DNA from: Roseomonas indoligenes
GTDB taxonomy: Bacteria > Pseudomonadota > Alphaproteobacteria > Acetobacterales > Acetobacteraceae
DNA length: 64,000 nt
Assembly: GCF_017813365.1 (NCBI RefSeq)
Contig: NZ_JAGIZA010000003.1
Location: forward strand, 410,710 to 474,709
Direction: 5' to 3'
Part shown: positions 26,507-35,765 of the stretch, piece after piece
How positions within the stretch are numbered: the first letter of the stretch is position 1
How the letters are laid out: every line of letters starts with the position of its first letter
Notes under the pieces: generated by a model
Database searches by the model: none
The model's input: the letters and a program-made list of their open reading frames with translations, nothing else
Told to the model about the DNA's origin: nothing
Made by a program: the position numbers and the translations under genes

Positions 26507-27400
26507 TTAGTCGGCGGCCCCCGCCGCATCCCGCAGGGCCGCCAGGAAGGCCTCGGCGGCGGGGGAGAGGGTTCGGCCGGCCCGCCGGATCAGAAGGATG
26601 TCCCGCCGGATCTCCGGCCCGGCGATGGGAACGGGCATCAGCCCCGGCGAATCCGTGCCGACCGCGGAGGAGGGCAGGATGGCCACGCCCAACCCGGCGC
26701 GGGCCAGCCCGAGCGCGGTGCTCATGTAGGTGACCTCGTAGGCGGGGGTGGCGGAGAGGCCCTGGCCGGCGAAGGCGCGGTCCACCAGGACGCGGACGCT
26801 GCTCTCGGGGTCGGTCAGGATCAGCGGCACGCCCGCGAAGTCGGCGAGCCGAACCGACCGCCGCCCGGCCAGGGGATGGCCGAAAGGGACCGCGGCCACC
26901 ATCCGGTCCACGATCAGCGGCTCCGCTTCCAGTTCCGGGTCTGCCTCCAGCTCGGTGCCGATGGCGAGTTCCACCTCCCCTGCCCGCAGCAGCGCGGCGA
27001 CGCGGCGGGCCACGGCGTCCCGGATCAGGACCTGGATGCCGGGGCGGTCGGCGCGGAGACGTGCCAGGGCACGGGGCAGGAGCGTGGTGCCGATGGAGGG
27101 AAGCGCGGCGAGCCGCACCGTCCCGACGCGCTGCGCGGCCACGTCACGCGCCTGGGTCATCAGGAGGTCGAAATCGCCGACCAGCCGCTCGAACTCCGCC
27201 GCCAGGCGCAGCCCCTCGGTGGTGGGCAGGGTGCCGCGGGTGCCGCGATCCAGCAGGCGCAGGCCCAGTGCCTCCTCGAACTGGCGTAGCTGGACGGTGA
27301 GCGTGGGTTGCGAGACGCCCAGCGCCTCAGCCGCCCGTGTGAGGCTGCCCAGGCGGACGACGGAGACAAAGGCGCGGGCCTGACGAAGACTGGGCGGCAT
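26507..27400 (-). CDS. LysR-family transcriptional regulator
   Basis: A 297-residue LysR regulator with an N-terminal winged helix-turn-helix (RQARAFVSVVRLGSLTRAAEALGVSQPTLTVQLRQFEEALG) and the two-lobed effector domain from about residue 90. It is divergent from the Bug receptor at 27509 across a 108-bp gap, the standard arrangement for a regulator of the adjacent operon. The AT-rich middle of the gap (27420-27450) is the likely binding region, though no unambiguous T-N11-A box was fixed. Confidence 0.93.
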   Translation of the reverse strand: MPPSLRQARAFVSVVRLGSLTRAAEALGVSQPTLTVQLRQFEEALGLRLLDRGTRGTLPTTEGLRLAAEFERLVGDFDLLMTQARDVAAQRVGTVRLAALPSIGTTLLPRALARLRADRPGIQVLIRDAVARRVAALLRAGEVELAIGTELEADPELEAEPLIVDRMVAAVPFGHPLAGRRSVRLADFAGVPLILTDPESSVRVLVDRAFAGQGLSATPAYEVTYMSTALGLARAGLGVAILPSSAVGTDSPGLMPVPIAGPEIRRDILLIRRAGRTLSPAAEAFLAALRDAAGAAD

Positions 27401-27508
27401 AGCGTCTCTCTATGGGGCCGATCAGAAGCTTTCAATTGTCCGATGGGCTGTGCCCGGTTCAATCTTGCCGGGAAGCGCGGGCTCTACCCGCCAGCCGAGG
27501 AAACAGAC

Positions 27509-28498
27509 ATGACGCCCATCGCCGGCACGCGCCGGGCCCTGCTTGCTGCAGGGGCCGCCCTTGCCGCCCCTGCCCTTTCCCGCCCGGCCCTGGCCCAGGC
27601 CGCATGGCCGACCCGGCCGATCCGGATGATCGTGCCTTTCGCCGCGGGGACGAGCACGGACATCATGACCCGCCTCGTCACGCCGCGGATGACGGAGGAG
27701 CTGGGGCAGCCGATCGTGGTGGAGAACCGCCCGGGCGCGGGCGGGATCGTGGGGTCGGACGCCGTCGCGAAGGCGGCGCCGGACGGGTACAACCTGTGCA
27801 TGGGGTCGATCGCCTCGCACTCGGTGAATGCGACGCTGATCCGGACCATTCCCTATGACGTGCTGCGGGACTTCACGCCGGTCTCGCTCGTCACCAACGC
27901 GCCGAACCTGCTGGTGGTCGGCAATGCCGTGCCCGCGAAGACGCTGCCGGAGTTCATCGCCTGGGCGAAGACGCAGCGGAGCGTCGCCTATGCCTCGGCG
28001 GGGAACGGCACCTCGTCCCACCTCGCGGGGGAGTTGCTGAAGCTGAAGACCGGGGCGCCGCTGGAGCACGTGCCCTACCGTTCCGCGCCTCAGGCGTTGA
28101 CGGACGTGATCTCCGGCCAGGTGCCGATGACGATTTACCAGGTCACGGCGGTGCTGCCCTTCGTGCGGGACGGGAAGATGAAGGCGCTGGCCGCGACCTC
28201 CGCGAGGCGGCTGGAATGGACGCCGGAGGTGCCGACGGCGATCGAGCAGGGGATCGCGGATTTCGACGTCTCGGCGTGGCATGGGCTTTTCGCGCCGGCC
28301 AACCTGCCGGCACCGATCCTGGAGAAGATCTACGCGGCGCTGAGCAAGGCGCTGAACGATGCTGCGCTGCGGCCGAAGCTGGTGGAGCAGGGACTGGAGC
28401 CGGTGGGAATGGCGCCGGCGCAGTTCCGGCCCTTCCTCGAGAGTGACATCGCCAAGTGGCGCGAGGTGATCCGCGCCGCCGACATCAAGGCGGACTGA
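27509..28498 (+). CDS. Bug/TctC-type tripartite tricarboxylate transporter receptor
   Basis: A periplasmic solute receptor of 329 residues. A signal peptide (about residues 1-30, ending ALAQA) is followed by the family's WPTRPIRMIVPFAAGTSTD opening, VVENRPGAGGIVGSDAVAKAAPDG, and VPYRSAPQALTDVISGQV. No TctA/TctB permease is nearby. Its stop overlaps the start of the AtuA-like gene (TGATG), so receptor and enzyme are co-translated. The ligand is probably the substrate of that enzyme, an inference from linkage only. Confidence 0.92.
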   Translation: MTPIAGTRRALLAAGAALAAPALSRPALAQAAWPTRPIRMIVPFAAGTSTDIMTRLVTPRMTEELGQPIVVENRPGAGGIVGSDAVAKAAPDGYNLCMGSIASHSVNATLIRTIPYDVLRDFTPVSLVTNAPNLLVVGNAVPAKTLPEFIAWAKTQRSVAYASAGNGTSSHLAGELLKLKTGAPLEHVPYRSAPQALTDVISGQVPMTIYQVTAVLPFVRDGKMKALAATSARRLEWTPEVPTAIEQGIADFDVSAWHGLFAPANLPAPILEKIYAALSKALNDAALRPKLVEQGLEPVGMAPAQFRPFLESDIAKWREVIRAADIKAD

Positions 28499-29859
28499 TG
28501 CCGGAGATGCTGAGGATCGGATGCGGCTCCGGGTTTTCCGGCGATCGGATCGACGCCCCCATCGCCGTGGTCGCGGCGCTGGCGGCGGCCGGGGGGCCGG
28601 CGGCGCTGATGCTGGAATGCCTTGGCGAGCGGACGCTCGCGCTGGCGCAGGGGGAACGGCTGAAGGATCCAGGGCATGGCTACGAGCCGATGCTGGAGGC
28701 GCTGCTGCGGCCAATCCTGAAGACCTGCCGGGCACACCATATCCCCATCGTGACGAATGGCGGGGCGGCGAATCCGCAGGCGGCGGCGCGGGCGACCCAG
28801 CGGCTGGCAGCGGAGCTGGGGATCGAGGGGCTTCGCGTGGCCGTGGTGGAGGGGGACGACGTGCGCGGCACCGATGCCCTCGACGATCTCGCGCCCTGGG
28901 AGGGGGAGCCCGGGGCGGTGATGGACGAAGAGAAGGTGATCGCGGCCAATGTCTATCTCGGCGCACGGCCGATCGCGGAGGCCCTTCTCAGGGGGGCAGA
29001 GGTGGTGATCACCGGGCGATGCTCGGACCCGGCGCTCGCGCTCGGGCCGATGATCGCGAATTTCGGATGGGCGGAGGATGACTGGGACCGGCTGGCGGCC
29101 GGGACGGCCTGCGGGCACCTGCTGGAGTGCGGGAGCCAGGTGACGGGCGGGTATTTTGCCGATCCCGGCGTGAAGGACGTGGAGGGGATGGCGGAGATCG
29201 GCTTTCCCATCGCGGAGATTGAGGGGGATGGCGGGTTCACCATCACCAAGCCCGCGGGCACGGGCGGGCTGGTCGATCTGCGGACCGTGAAGGAGCAGCT
29301 GCTCTACGAGATCCACGATCCCGCGGCCTATCTGACGCCCGACGTGGTGCTGGACATCACGGGGGTGGAGCTGGAGCAGGAGGGGCCGGACCGGGTGCGC
29401 GTGCGGGGGTGCCGCGGCAAGCCGCGGCCGGAGCGATTGAAGGCCACCGTTTCCTTCCCAGGCGGATGGCTGGGCGAGGGCGAGATCTCCTATGCCGGGC
29501 CGAATGCGCGGGCGCGGGCGGAGCTGGCCGGGCGGACCTTGCTGGAGCGGGCGCGGAACCTGGGGCTGGAAGGGCGGGCACGGCTGGACCTGATCGGCGT
29601 GGCGAGCGTGCATGAGGGGGATTCGGGGGCGCTGCGCGGGGAGCGGCGGGACGAGCCGGCGGAGGTTCGGCTGCGGCTCTCGCTCGCGACCGAGGCGCGC
29701 GCGCTGGCGGAGCGGGCGACCCGGGAGGTGCTGGCGCTGCTCTGCTGCGGGCCGGCGGGCGGCGGCGGGGCCCGGATGCGGGTGGTGGACCGGGTGCGGA
29801 CGCTTTCCTTCCTGGTGCCGCGCGACCGGGTGCATCCCCGGGTGGAGTTCGTGGCTTGA
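28498..29859 (+). CDS. AtuA-family protein (DUF1446)
   Basis: A 453-residue member of the DUF1446/AtuA family, whose namesake is in the acyclic terpene utilisation cluster of Pseudomonas; the biochemical role is unsettled. Conserved stretches are RIGCGSGFSGDRIDAP, KTCRAHHIPIVTNGGAANP, VITGRCSDPALALGPM, GHLLECGSQVTGGYFADPG and TKPAGTGGLVDLRTVKEQLLYEIHDP. It overlaps both the Bug receptor and the small partner, giving a three-gene unit under the divergent LysR. The substrate is not predictable; terpene metabolism should not be assumed. Confidence 0.88.
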   Translation: MPEMLRIGCGSGFSGDRIDAPIAVVAALAAAGGPAALMLECLGERTLALAQGERLKDPGHGYEPMLEALLRPILKTCRAHHIPIVTNGGAANPQAAARATQRLAAELGIEGLRVAVVEGDDVRGTDALDDLAPWEGEPGAVMDEEKVIAANVYLGARPIAEALLRGAEVVITGRCSDPALALGPMIANFGWAEDDWDRLAAGTACGHLLECGSQVTGGYFADPGVKDVEGMAEIGFPIAEIEGDGGFTITKPAGTGGLVDLRTVKEQLLYEIHDPAAYLTPDVVLDITGVELEQEGPDRVRVRGCRGKPRPERLKATVSFPGGWLGEGEISYAGPNARARAELAGRTLLERARNLGLEGRARLDLIGVASVHEGDSGALRGERRDEPAEVRLRLSLATEARALAERATREVLALLCCGPAGGGGARMRVVDRVRTLSFLVPRDRVHPRVEFVA

Positions 29860-30167
29860 TTCTCCATCAACTCGCCCATGCCCGGGCCGGGGATAAGGGC
29901 AACCGGCTGAACATCGGCCTCTTCGCGCGCGATCCCCGGCACTTCCAGCATTTGGCGGCGGAGGTGACGGAAGAGCGGGTGATGGCGCTGTTTGCGCATC
30001 GCGGCTGCACGAAGGTGGTGCGCTACGACCTGCCGCGGCTGCACGGGTTCAACTTCGTGCTCGACGACGTGCTGGAGGGCGGGGTGAACGGGGCGCTGAA
30101 CCTGGACGGGCACGGCAAGACCCTCTCCTTCCTGCTGCTGGGGATGGAAGTCGCGCCGCCGGGCTGA
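29856..30167 (+). CDS. AtuA-associated small protein
   Basis: A 103-residue protein that in other genomes is a separate gene after AtuA or its fused C-terminal part. It opens LHQLAHARAGDKGNRLNIGLFAR and contains YDLPRLHGFNFVLDDVLEGGVNGALNLDGHGK, both family signatures. It starts with TTG overlapping the AtuA stop (TTGA). Presumed partner subunit; catalytic role unknown. Confidence 0.85.
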   Translation: MILHQLAHARAGDKGNRLNIGLFARDPRHFQHLAAEVTEERVMALFAHRGCTKVVRYDLPRLHGFNFVLDDVLEGGVNGALNLDGHGKTLSFLLLGMEVAPPG

Positions 30168-30229
30168 CGTCATTCACGGGATGGCAACGGAAAGCGGCGA
30201 TCTATCGGGCGGCCTTCAGGGACCGTTCC

Positions 30230-32395
30230 ATGATCCAGATCATCGGCTGCCTGACCGAGCGCCACGACCTGACGATCGTCACCATTGCCGCGGCCATCTG
30301 CCTTGCGGCCTCGCTCGCGGCCGCGTTGCTGCCGGCAGTGGGTCGGCGCGCGGGGGCGGGGAAGGACTGGCTGCGGCCGGCCCAGGCGGGGCTTTCGATC
30401 GCGGCCATGCACTATCTCGGCATGGCGGCGCTGCAGCTGCCCGGGCGCATCGGCTACGTGCCGGGGCTGGCCATTGCCTCCGTCCTGCTCGCCGCGGGGC
30501 TGGCCGCGCTGGCACTGGAGGTGCTGCGGCCGGCTGCCGGGCTGCCGCGCCGCCTCGGGGGCGGCGGGCTGCTGCTTCTCTCCGTCGTCTCTCTGCACTT
30601 CGCCGGCATGGGCGCGGTGGAGGTCTGGCCGGACCCGCTGGCGGCGGCTGATGAGACCGGGATGCCGCGCCCGCTGCTCGCGGCCATCGTCGTCACCGGG
30701 ACGGCCGGGGTGCTGGTGGCGGGGTTGGCGGTTCTGGCGATCGAGGCGCGGTTGGGCGCCGCGGCCGACCTGGCTGAGGCGGAACGGCTGCGGCACCTGG
30801 CCGACGCGGCCTTCGAAGCGCTGGCCGTGGTGGACGAGGTGGGACGGATCACCGATGCGAGCAGCCGGCTGGGCGCCCTCACCGGGCTTACGCGGGCGGA
30901 GATGCTGGGCGGCGAGTTCACGGGGCTGCTGCGGGAGGAGGACCGGGCGCATGCCTGGGAGATGCCGCAGGTGGTCCTGGCCAGCGGCGTGCCCGTGGAG
31001 CTGCACCGGCGGGCGATGGACACCGGCGCCGGGCCCCGCACCGTGATTGCGCTGCGCGACCTGCGGGAGCGGCTGGAGTCGGAGAGCCGGATCCGGCACC
31101 TGGCGCATCACGACACCCTGACCGGCCTCGGCAACCGGGCGCAGATGATGCAGCGGCTGGAGGAGGAGCGGTCCCGCGCCGACCGGACGGGGGCGGCCTT
31201 CGCGTTGCTCTACCTGGACCTGGACCGGTTCAAGCCGGTGAACGACGTGCACGGCCACGCCGCCGGCGACCGGCTGCTGCAGCAGGTGGCCGACCGGCTG
31301 CGCGATGCTGTGCGCCCCACGGATCTCTGCGCGCGGCTGGGCGGGGACGAGTTCGTCGTAATCCAGTCCCCCGCGGGGCTGCCGGAGGCGGCGCAGGTCC
31401 TGGCGGAGCGGCTGGCGGCCCGGCTCTCCGATCCCTTCGACCTGGGGGAGGCCGAGGCCAGCATTTCCTGCTCGATCGGCGTCGCGCTCTATCCCACCGA
31501 TGCCGGGAGCGCCGGGGAGTTGCTGCGGGCGGCGGATGTCGCGCTGTACCGCGTGAAGGACGGCGGGCGGGGCAGCTTCGCCTTCTTCCAGGCGGAGATG
31601 GACCGGGACCTGCGGCGGCGCCGCGCGCTGGAGCGGGAGGTGCGGATGGCGCCCGGGCGGGGGGAGCTTTCGCTGGCGTGGCAGCCCCAGGCGGAGACGG
31701 GGACCGGCGAGATCACCGGCTTCGACGCGCTGCTGCGATGGAGGCATCCGGAGCGCGGCGATGTGCCGCCGGACGTGTTCATCTCCGTCGCCGAAGCTTC
31801 CGGCGCCATCATCCCGATCGGGCACTGGGTGCTGCGGACCGCGTGCCTGGAGGCGGCGAGCTGGCCGCGGCCGCTGCGGGTGGCCGTGAACGTCTCCGCG
31901 CTGCAGGTGCAGCAGCCGGACTTCCCGGCGCAGGTGGCGCGCGTGCTGGCGGAGACCGGGTTGGAGGCCGTGCGGCTGGACCTGGAGATCACGGAAACGC
32001 TGCTGATCCACGACACGGAGCGCGCGCTGGAGACGCTGCGGGCGCTGAAGGCGCTGGGGCTGCGGCTCTCCCTCGACGATTTCGGGACGGGCTATTCCTC
32101 GCTGGGGACGCTGCGGGCCTTTCCGTTCGACAAGCTGAAGATCGACCGCAGCTTCGTGCGGCAGATGACGGAGGACGGGCCTTGCGGGGGGATGGTGCGG
32201 GCGATCCTCGGGCTGAGCCGCGCGATGGCGCTGCCGGTGGTGGCGGAAGGGGTCGAGACGGAGGCCCAGCGCGCGCTGCTGGGCGCGGCGCTCTGCGAGG
32301 AGATGCAGGGCTACCTGATCGGCCGCCCCCAGCCCATCGAGGCCTTCGATGAGCTGGTGGGGCGGAGCGAGGCGGCTGCCCGGGGGGCGGCCTAG
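30230..32395 (+). CDS. Diguanylate cyclase/phosphodiesterase with shortened MHYT sensor
   Basis: An inner-membrane c-di-GMP enzyme of 721 residues. The N-terminal sensor (about 1-170) keeps the MHYT-family opening ERHDLTIVTIAAAICLAAS and two later motifs, AAMHYLGMAAL and SLHFAGMGAVE, but lacks the first MHYT motif and its helices. A PAS-like segment follows (about 180-280). The GGDEF domain has an intact GGDEF at 371-375 and an RxxD inhibitory site five residues before it (362-365). The EAL domain keeps EITE, DDFGTGYSS, KIDRSF and VAEGVE, but its signature reads DAL (D499) instead of EAL. Phosphodiesterase activity may therefore be altered. It ends 4 bp into the convergent kinase gene. Confidence 0.92.
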   Translation: MIQIIGCLTERHDLTIVTIAAAICLAASLAAALLPAVGRRAGAGKDWLRPAQAGLSIAAMHYLGMAALQLPGRIGYVPGLAIASVLLAAGLAALALEVLRPAAGLPRRLGGGGLLLLSVVSLHFAGMGAVEVWPDPLAAADETGMPRPLLAAIVVTGTAGVLVAGLAVLAIEARLGAAADLAEAERLRHLADAAFEALAVVDEVGRITDASSRLGALTGLTRAEMLGGEFTGLLREEDRAHAWEMPQVVLASGVPVELHRRAMDTGAGPRTVIALRDLRERLESESRIRHLAHHDTLTGLGNRAQMMQRLEEERSRADRTGAAFALLYLDLDRFKPVNDVHGHAAGDRLLQQVADRLRDAVRPTDLCARLGGDEFVVIQSPAGLPEAAQVLAERLAARLSDPFDLGEAEASISCSIGVALYPTDAGSAGELLRAADVALYRVKDGGRGSFAFFQAEMDRDLRRRRALEREVRMAPGRGELSLAWQPQAETGTGEITGFDALLRWRHPERGDVPPDVFISVAEASGAIIPIGHWVLRTACLEAASWPRPLRVAVNVSALQVQQPDFPAQVARVLAETGLEAVRLDLEITETLLIHDTERALETLRALKALGLRLSLDDFGTGYSSLGTLRAFPFDKLKIDRSFVRQMTEDGPCGGMVRAILGLSRAMALPVVAEGVETEAQRALLGAALCEEMQGYLIGRPQPIEAFDELVGRSEAAARGAA

Positions 32396-33762
32396 GGCGC
32401 CGTCTCCGGCACCCCGGCCTCTCGCAGCGTGGCGGACTGGCGGGCGGCGAGGTCCTCCTCGCGGTAGTCGTCCACCAGCTCGTGGAAGAGCTGGTGCCAG
32501 TTCAGTTCGGCCTTGAGGCGGAGGAAGACGCTGCCGAGGCCGACCGCGGCGCGGTCCATCAGCACGAACTCGCGCGGAGGGCGGACGCCGCCGACGCGCT
32601 TGAGGCCGGCATGGACCTCCTCCGCGACCTTGCGGCCGTATTGCGGGTCGTTCGTCTCCTGCACGGGGCGGATGCGGTCCTCCAGCAGGGGCTCGTAGAG
32701 GAAGCGCGCCCAGCGGAGGAGAACCTCCATCGTCTCGCGCTTGAGGTCCTTGAAACCCCAGAGCTCGAAGGCGTGGGCGGCCTTGTCGTTGTCGGAGTCG
32801 CGGACCGCCTCGTAGAGGGTGAGGGTTCCCGTGATGAAGCGCGGGGGGAAGACGCGGATGGCGCCGAAGTCGAGAAGGTTGATGCCGCCGTCGCCATTCT
32901 CCATTCCCGGCGGCCGCACCTGGTAGTTCCCGAGATGCGGGTCTCCGTGGATGATGCCGTAGCGGTAGAGCGGCACGTACCAGGCCTTGAACAGCGCCTT
33001 CGCGTAGGCGTTGCGCTCCTCCAGCGAGGGCTCCTCGGAGAGGCGGGTAAGGATGGAGCGGCCATCGAGCCAGCTCATCGTTAGCAGGCGCTTCGTGGTG
33101 AGGGACTGCACGGGGGTCGGCACGTGCACGGCCGGCTCGTCGCGCAGCATGAGCCCGTAGGCGCGCATCTGCGCGGCCTCGCGCTCGTAGTCGAGTTCCT
33201 CGCGCAGGCGCTCGCTCAGCTCGTCATAGACGTCGTCGTGCTGGATCGTATTGTCCATGCGCGCGTAGAGGCCCATGGCGAGGCGGAGCTGCTTCAGGTC
33301 GGCTTCCACCACGCTCGGCATGTCCGGGTATTGCAGCTTGCAGGCGACGAGCGTGCCGTCCTTCAGCGTCGCGCGGTGCACCTGGCCGAGCGAGGCGGCG
33401 GCGGCAGCCTCGCGCCCGAACTCCGTGAAATTGGATTCCCAGGCCGGGCCGAGCTCCGTGCCCATGCGGCGGCGCACGAAGGCCCAACCCATGGGGGGCG
33501 CGTTGGCCTGGAGGGAGGCGAGCTGCTGGGCATACTCCTCCGGCAGTGCGTTCGGCACGGTGGAGAGGAACTGCGCCACCTTCATCAGCGGGCCCTTGAG
33601 GCCGCCGAGGATGGATTTCAGGTCCTCGGCATGCGCGGCCTTGTCGGTCTTGATTCCGAGGAAGCGCTCCCCCGCCACGCGGGCGGCGATGCCGCCCACG
33701 GCGCCGGAGGTGCGGGCCATGCGGCGGATCTCGCCGAAAAGGGTGTTTTCCCGGTCAGCCAT
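32392..33762 (-). CDS. ABC1/AarF (UbiB-like) kinase family protein
   Basis: An atypical protein-kinase-like protein of 456 residues, in a family tied to ubiquinone biosynthesis or lipid handling. Visible are the KxGQ-type motif as KVAQ (61-64), the Ala-rich nucleotide loop AAAAASLGQVHRA in place of a Gly-rich loop, an ion-pair Lys in VACKLQYP, HGDPHLGNY (catalytic loop) and LLDFGAIR (metal-binding DFG). There is no C-terminal membrane anchor, unlike E. coli UbiB, so it is closer to the soluble ABC1 group. Its 5' end overlaps pepF by 8 bp with the same orientation. Confidence 0.9.
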   Translation of the reverse strand: MADRENTLFGEIRRMARTSGAVGGIAARVAGERFLGIKTDKAAHAEDLKSILGGLKGPLMKVAQFLSTVPNALPEEYAQQLASLQANAPPMGWAFVRRRMGTELGPAWESNFTEFGREAAAAASLGQVHRATLKDGTLVACKLQYPDMPSVVEADLKQLRLAMGLYARMDNTIQHDDVYDELSERLREELDYEREAAQMRAYGLMLRDEPAVHVPTPVQSLTTKRLLTMSWLDGRSILTRLSEEPSLEERNAYAKALFKAWYVPLYRYGIIHGDPHLGNYQVRPPGMENGDGGINLLDFGAIRVFPPRFITGTLTLYEAVRDSDNDKAAHAFELWGFKDLKRETMEVLLRWARFLYEPLLEDRIRPVQETNDPQYGRKVAEEVHAGLKRVGGVRPPREFVLMDRAAVGLGSVFLRLKAELNWHQLFHELVDDYREEDLAARQSATLREAGVPETAP

Positions 33763-35614
33763 CCGCGCGCTCCAACTCGTCGATGAAGCCGGCGATCACG
33801 TCCAGGCCACGCTTCCAGAAGCGGGGGTTGGAGGCGTCGAGGCCGAAGGGGGCCAGCAGGTCCTTGTGGCGCAGCGTGCCGCCCGCGCGCAGCAGGTCGA
33901 GATACTTGCCCGCGAAGTCCGGCACGGCGCCGTCCTGGTAGACGCCGTAAAGGGCGTTCACCAGGCAGTCGCCGAAGGCATAGGCATAGACGTAGAATGG
34001 CGTGTGCACGAAGTGCGGCACGTAGGACCAGTAGACGCCGTAGTCCGGGGTGAAGTCGAAGGCCGGGCCGAGGCTCTCGGTCTGCACGCGCATCCAGAGG
34101 GCGGCGATTTCCTCCGAGGAGAGCTCGCCCTTGCGGCGAGCGTCGTGCAGCAGGGTCTCGAAGCGGTAGAAGGCGATCTGGCGGACCACCGTGTTCAGCA
34201 TGTCCTCCACCTTGGAGGCGAGCATCAGGCGACGGCGTGCGGGATCGGTCTCCGCGTCCAGCATGGCGCGGAAGGTCAGCATCTCGCCGAAGACGGAGGC
34301 GGTCTCGGCCAGGGTCAGCGGCGTGCCGGACATGAGGTAGCCCTGGCCGGCGGCCAGGCGCTGGTGGACGCCGTGGCCCAGCTCATGCGCGAGCGTCATC
34401 ACGTCCCGCGTCTTCCCGTGATAGTTCACCAGCAGGTACGGGTGGGCGGAGGGGACGGTGGGGTGCGCGAAGGCACCGCTCGCCTTGCCCGGGCGCAACG
34501 CGGCGTCGATCCAGGGCTTGTCGAAGAAGTCGCGGCCGAGGGCGGAGAGTTCCGGGCTGAAGGCGGCATAGGCGTTGAGCACCTGGTCGCGCGCGGCTTC
34601 CCAGGAGATGCTGCGGTCCACGTCTCCCGGAAGGGGCGCGTTGCGGTCCCAGTGCTTCAGCTTCTCCAGGCCCAGCCAGCGGGCCTTCATCGCGTAGTAG
34701 CGGTGGGAGAGGCGCGGGAAGCTCTCCACCACCGCGGAGACGAGGGCGTCCACCACCTCGTCCTCCACCATGTTGGCGCGGTTGCGGGAGGTGCCGGGGC
34801 GCGGGTAGTTGCGCCAGCCGTCGATGATCTCCTTGTCCTTCGCCAGCGTGTTGGTGATGAGGGAGAAGAGGCGGATGTTGTCGCCGAAGGCCTTCGAGAC
34901 GCCGGCCGCCGCGGCCTCGCGCACGGCGCGGTTGCCGTCCGAGAGGAGGTTCAGCGCCGCCGAGACGGTCAGCTCCTCCGTCCGGCCTTCCCGCGTCACG
35001 GGCACGCGCATATGGGCCACCGTCTCGTCGAAAAGGCGGTTCCAGGCGGAGCGGCCGGTGACCTCCTTCTCGTGGAGCAGCTTCTCCACCTCGTCCGAGA
35101 GCTGGTGGGGGCGGAAGACGCGGAGGTCGCGCAGCCAGGGACGCCAGTGGGCGAGCGCGGCGGAGCCGGCGATGCGACCTTCCAGCAGGGAGTCGTCCAG
35201 CCGGTTCAGCTCAAGCGTCAGGAAGAGGAGGTGGCTGCCGATGCCCGTCACCCGTTCCTGCATGGTCTGGTAGAAGCGGCCGTTCTCCGCGTTCTGGGCG
35301 TCGCCGCTGAAGAGGAGCTGCGCGTAGGACATCACGCGGCCGATGACCTCCTCGATCCGCTCGTACTCGCGGAGCGCGGAGGCCAGCGCGTCGCCGGAGA
35401 GGGAGGCGAGGCGGCCGGCATGGGCCGCCTCGAAGGCCTGGGCGGCGCGCTCCGCCGTGTCCAGGTCGGCGAGAAGGGCGGGGTCGTCCGGGCGGGCGTA
35501 GAGGTCGCGCAGGTCCCATTCCGGCAGCCTCTCCCCGGCCGGGACGGCGCCGATCCGGGCCTCGGTGTCACGGACTGGCGCAGGCATGACGGGAACGGGC
35601 ATTTCAGGAGTCAT
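33755..35614 (-). CDS. pepF: Oligoendopeptidase F family zinc metallopeptidase (M3)
   Basis: A cytoplasmic peptidase of the M3B family, 619 residues, degrading oligopeptides. The zinc site HELGH begins at H410 and the third ligand Glu follows in TLAETASVFGEML. The N-terminal part opens EWDLRDLYARPDDPAL, typical of PepF. No ribosome-binding site decides between the first ATG and those at 35602 and 35587. Coupled to the ABC1 gene by overlap; no functional link is known. Confidence 0.93.
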   Translation of the reverse strand: MTPEMPVPVMPAPVRDTEARIGAVPAGERLPEWDLRDLYARPDDPALLADLDTAERAAQAFEAAHAGRLASLSGDALASALREYERIEEVIGRVMSYAQLLFSGDAQNAENGRFYQTMQERVTGIGSHLLFLTLELNRLDDSLLEGRIAGSAALAHWRPWLRDLRVFRPHQLSDEVEKLLHEKEVTGRSAWNRLFDETVAHMRVPVTREGRTEELTVSAALNLLSDGNRAVREAAAAGVSKAFGDNIRLFSLITNTLAKDKEIIDGWRNYPRPGTSRNRANMVEDEVVDALVSAVVESFPRLSHRYYAMKARWLGLEKLKHWDRNAPLPGDVDRSISWEAARDQVLNAYAAFSPELSALGRDFFDKPWIDAALRPGKASGAFAHPTVPSAHPYLLVNYHGKTRDVMTLAHELGHGVHQRLAAGQGYLMSGTPLTLAETASVFGEMLTFRAMLDAETDPARRRLMLASKVEDMLNTVVRQIAFYRFETLLHDARRKGELSSEEIAALWMRVQTESLGPAFDFTPDYGVYWSYVPHFVHTPFYVYAYAFGDCLVNALYGVYQDGAVPDFAGKYLDLLRAGGTLRHKDLLAPFGLDASNPRFWKRGLDVIAGFIDELERADG

Positions 35615-35765
35615 TCGGTCGGGACGCCTTGTGGTATCGGGATTCGTCCTCCCGATATAAGCCCCTGAGAAGGGGAGCCAAGGGCGGCGGGGCGGAAGCG
35701 CGGCCCGGAGCGGGGCCGGGCCGAAGGGGAATGGTCCGGGAAGGGCCGAGGAATTGGGGAGCGGA

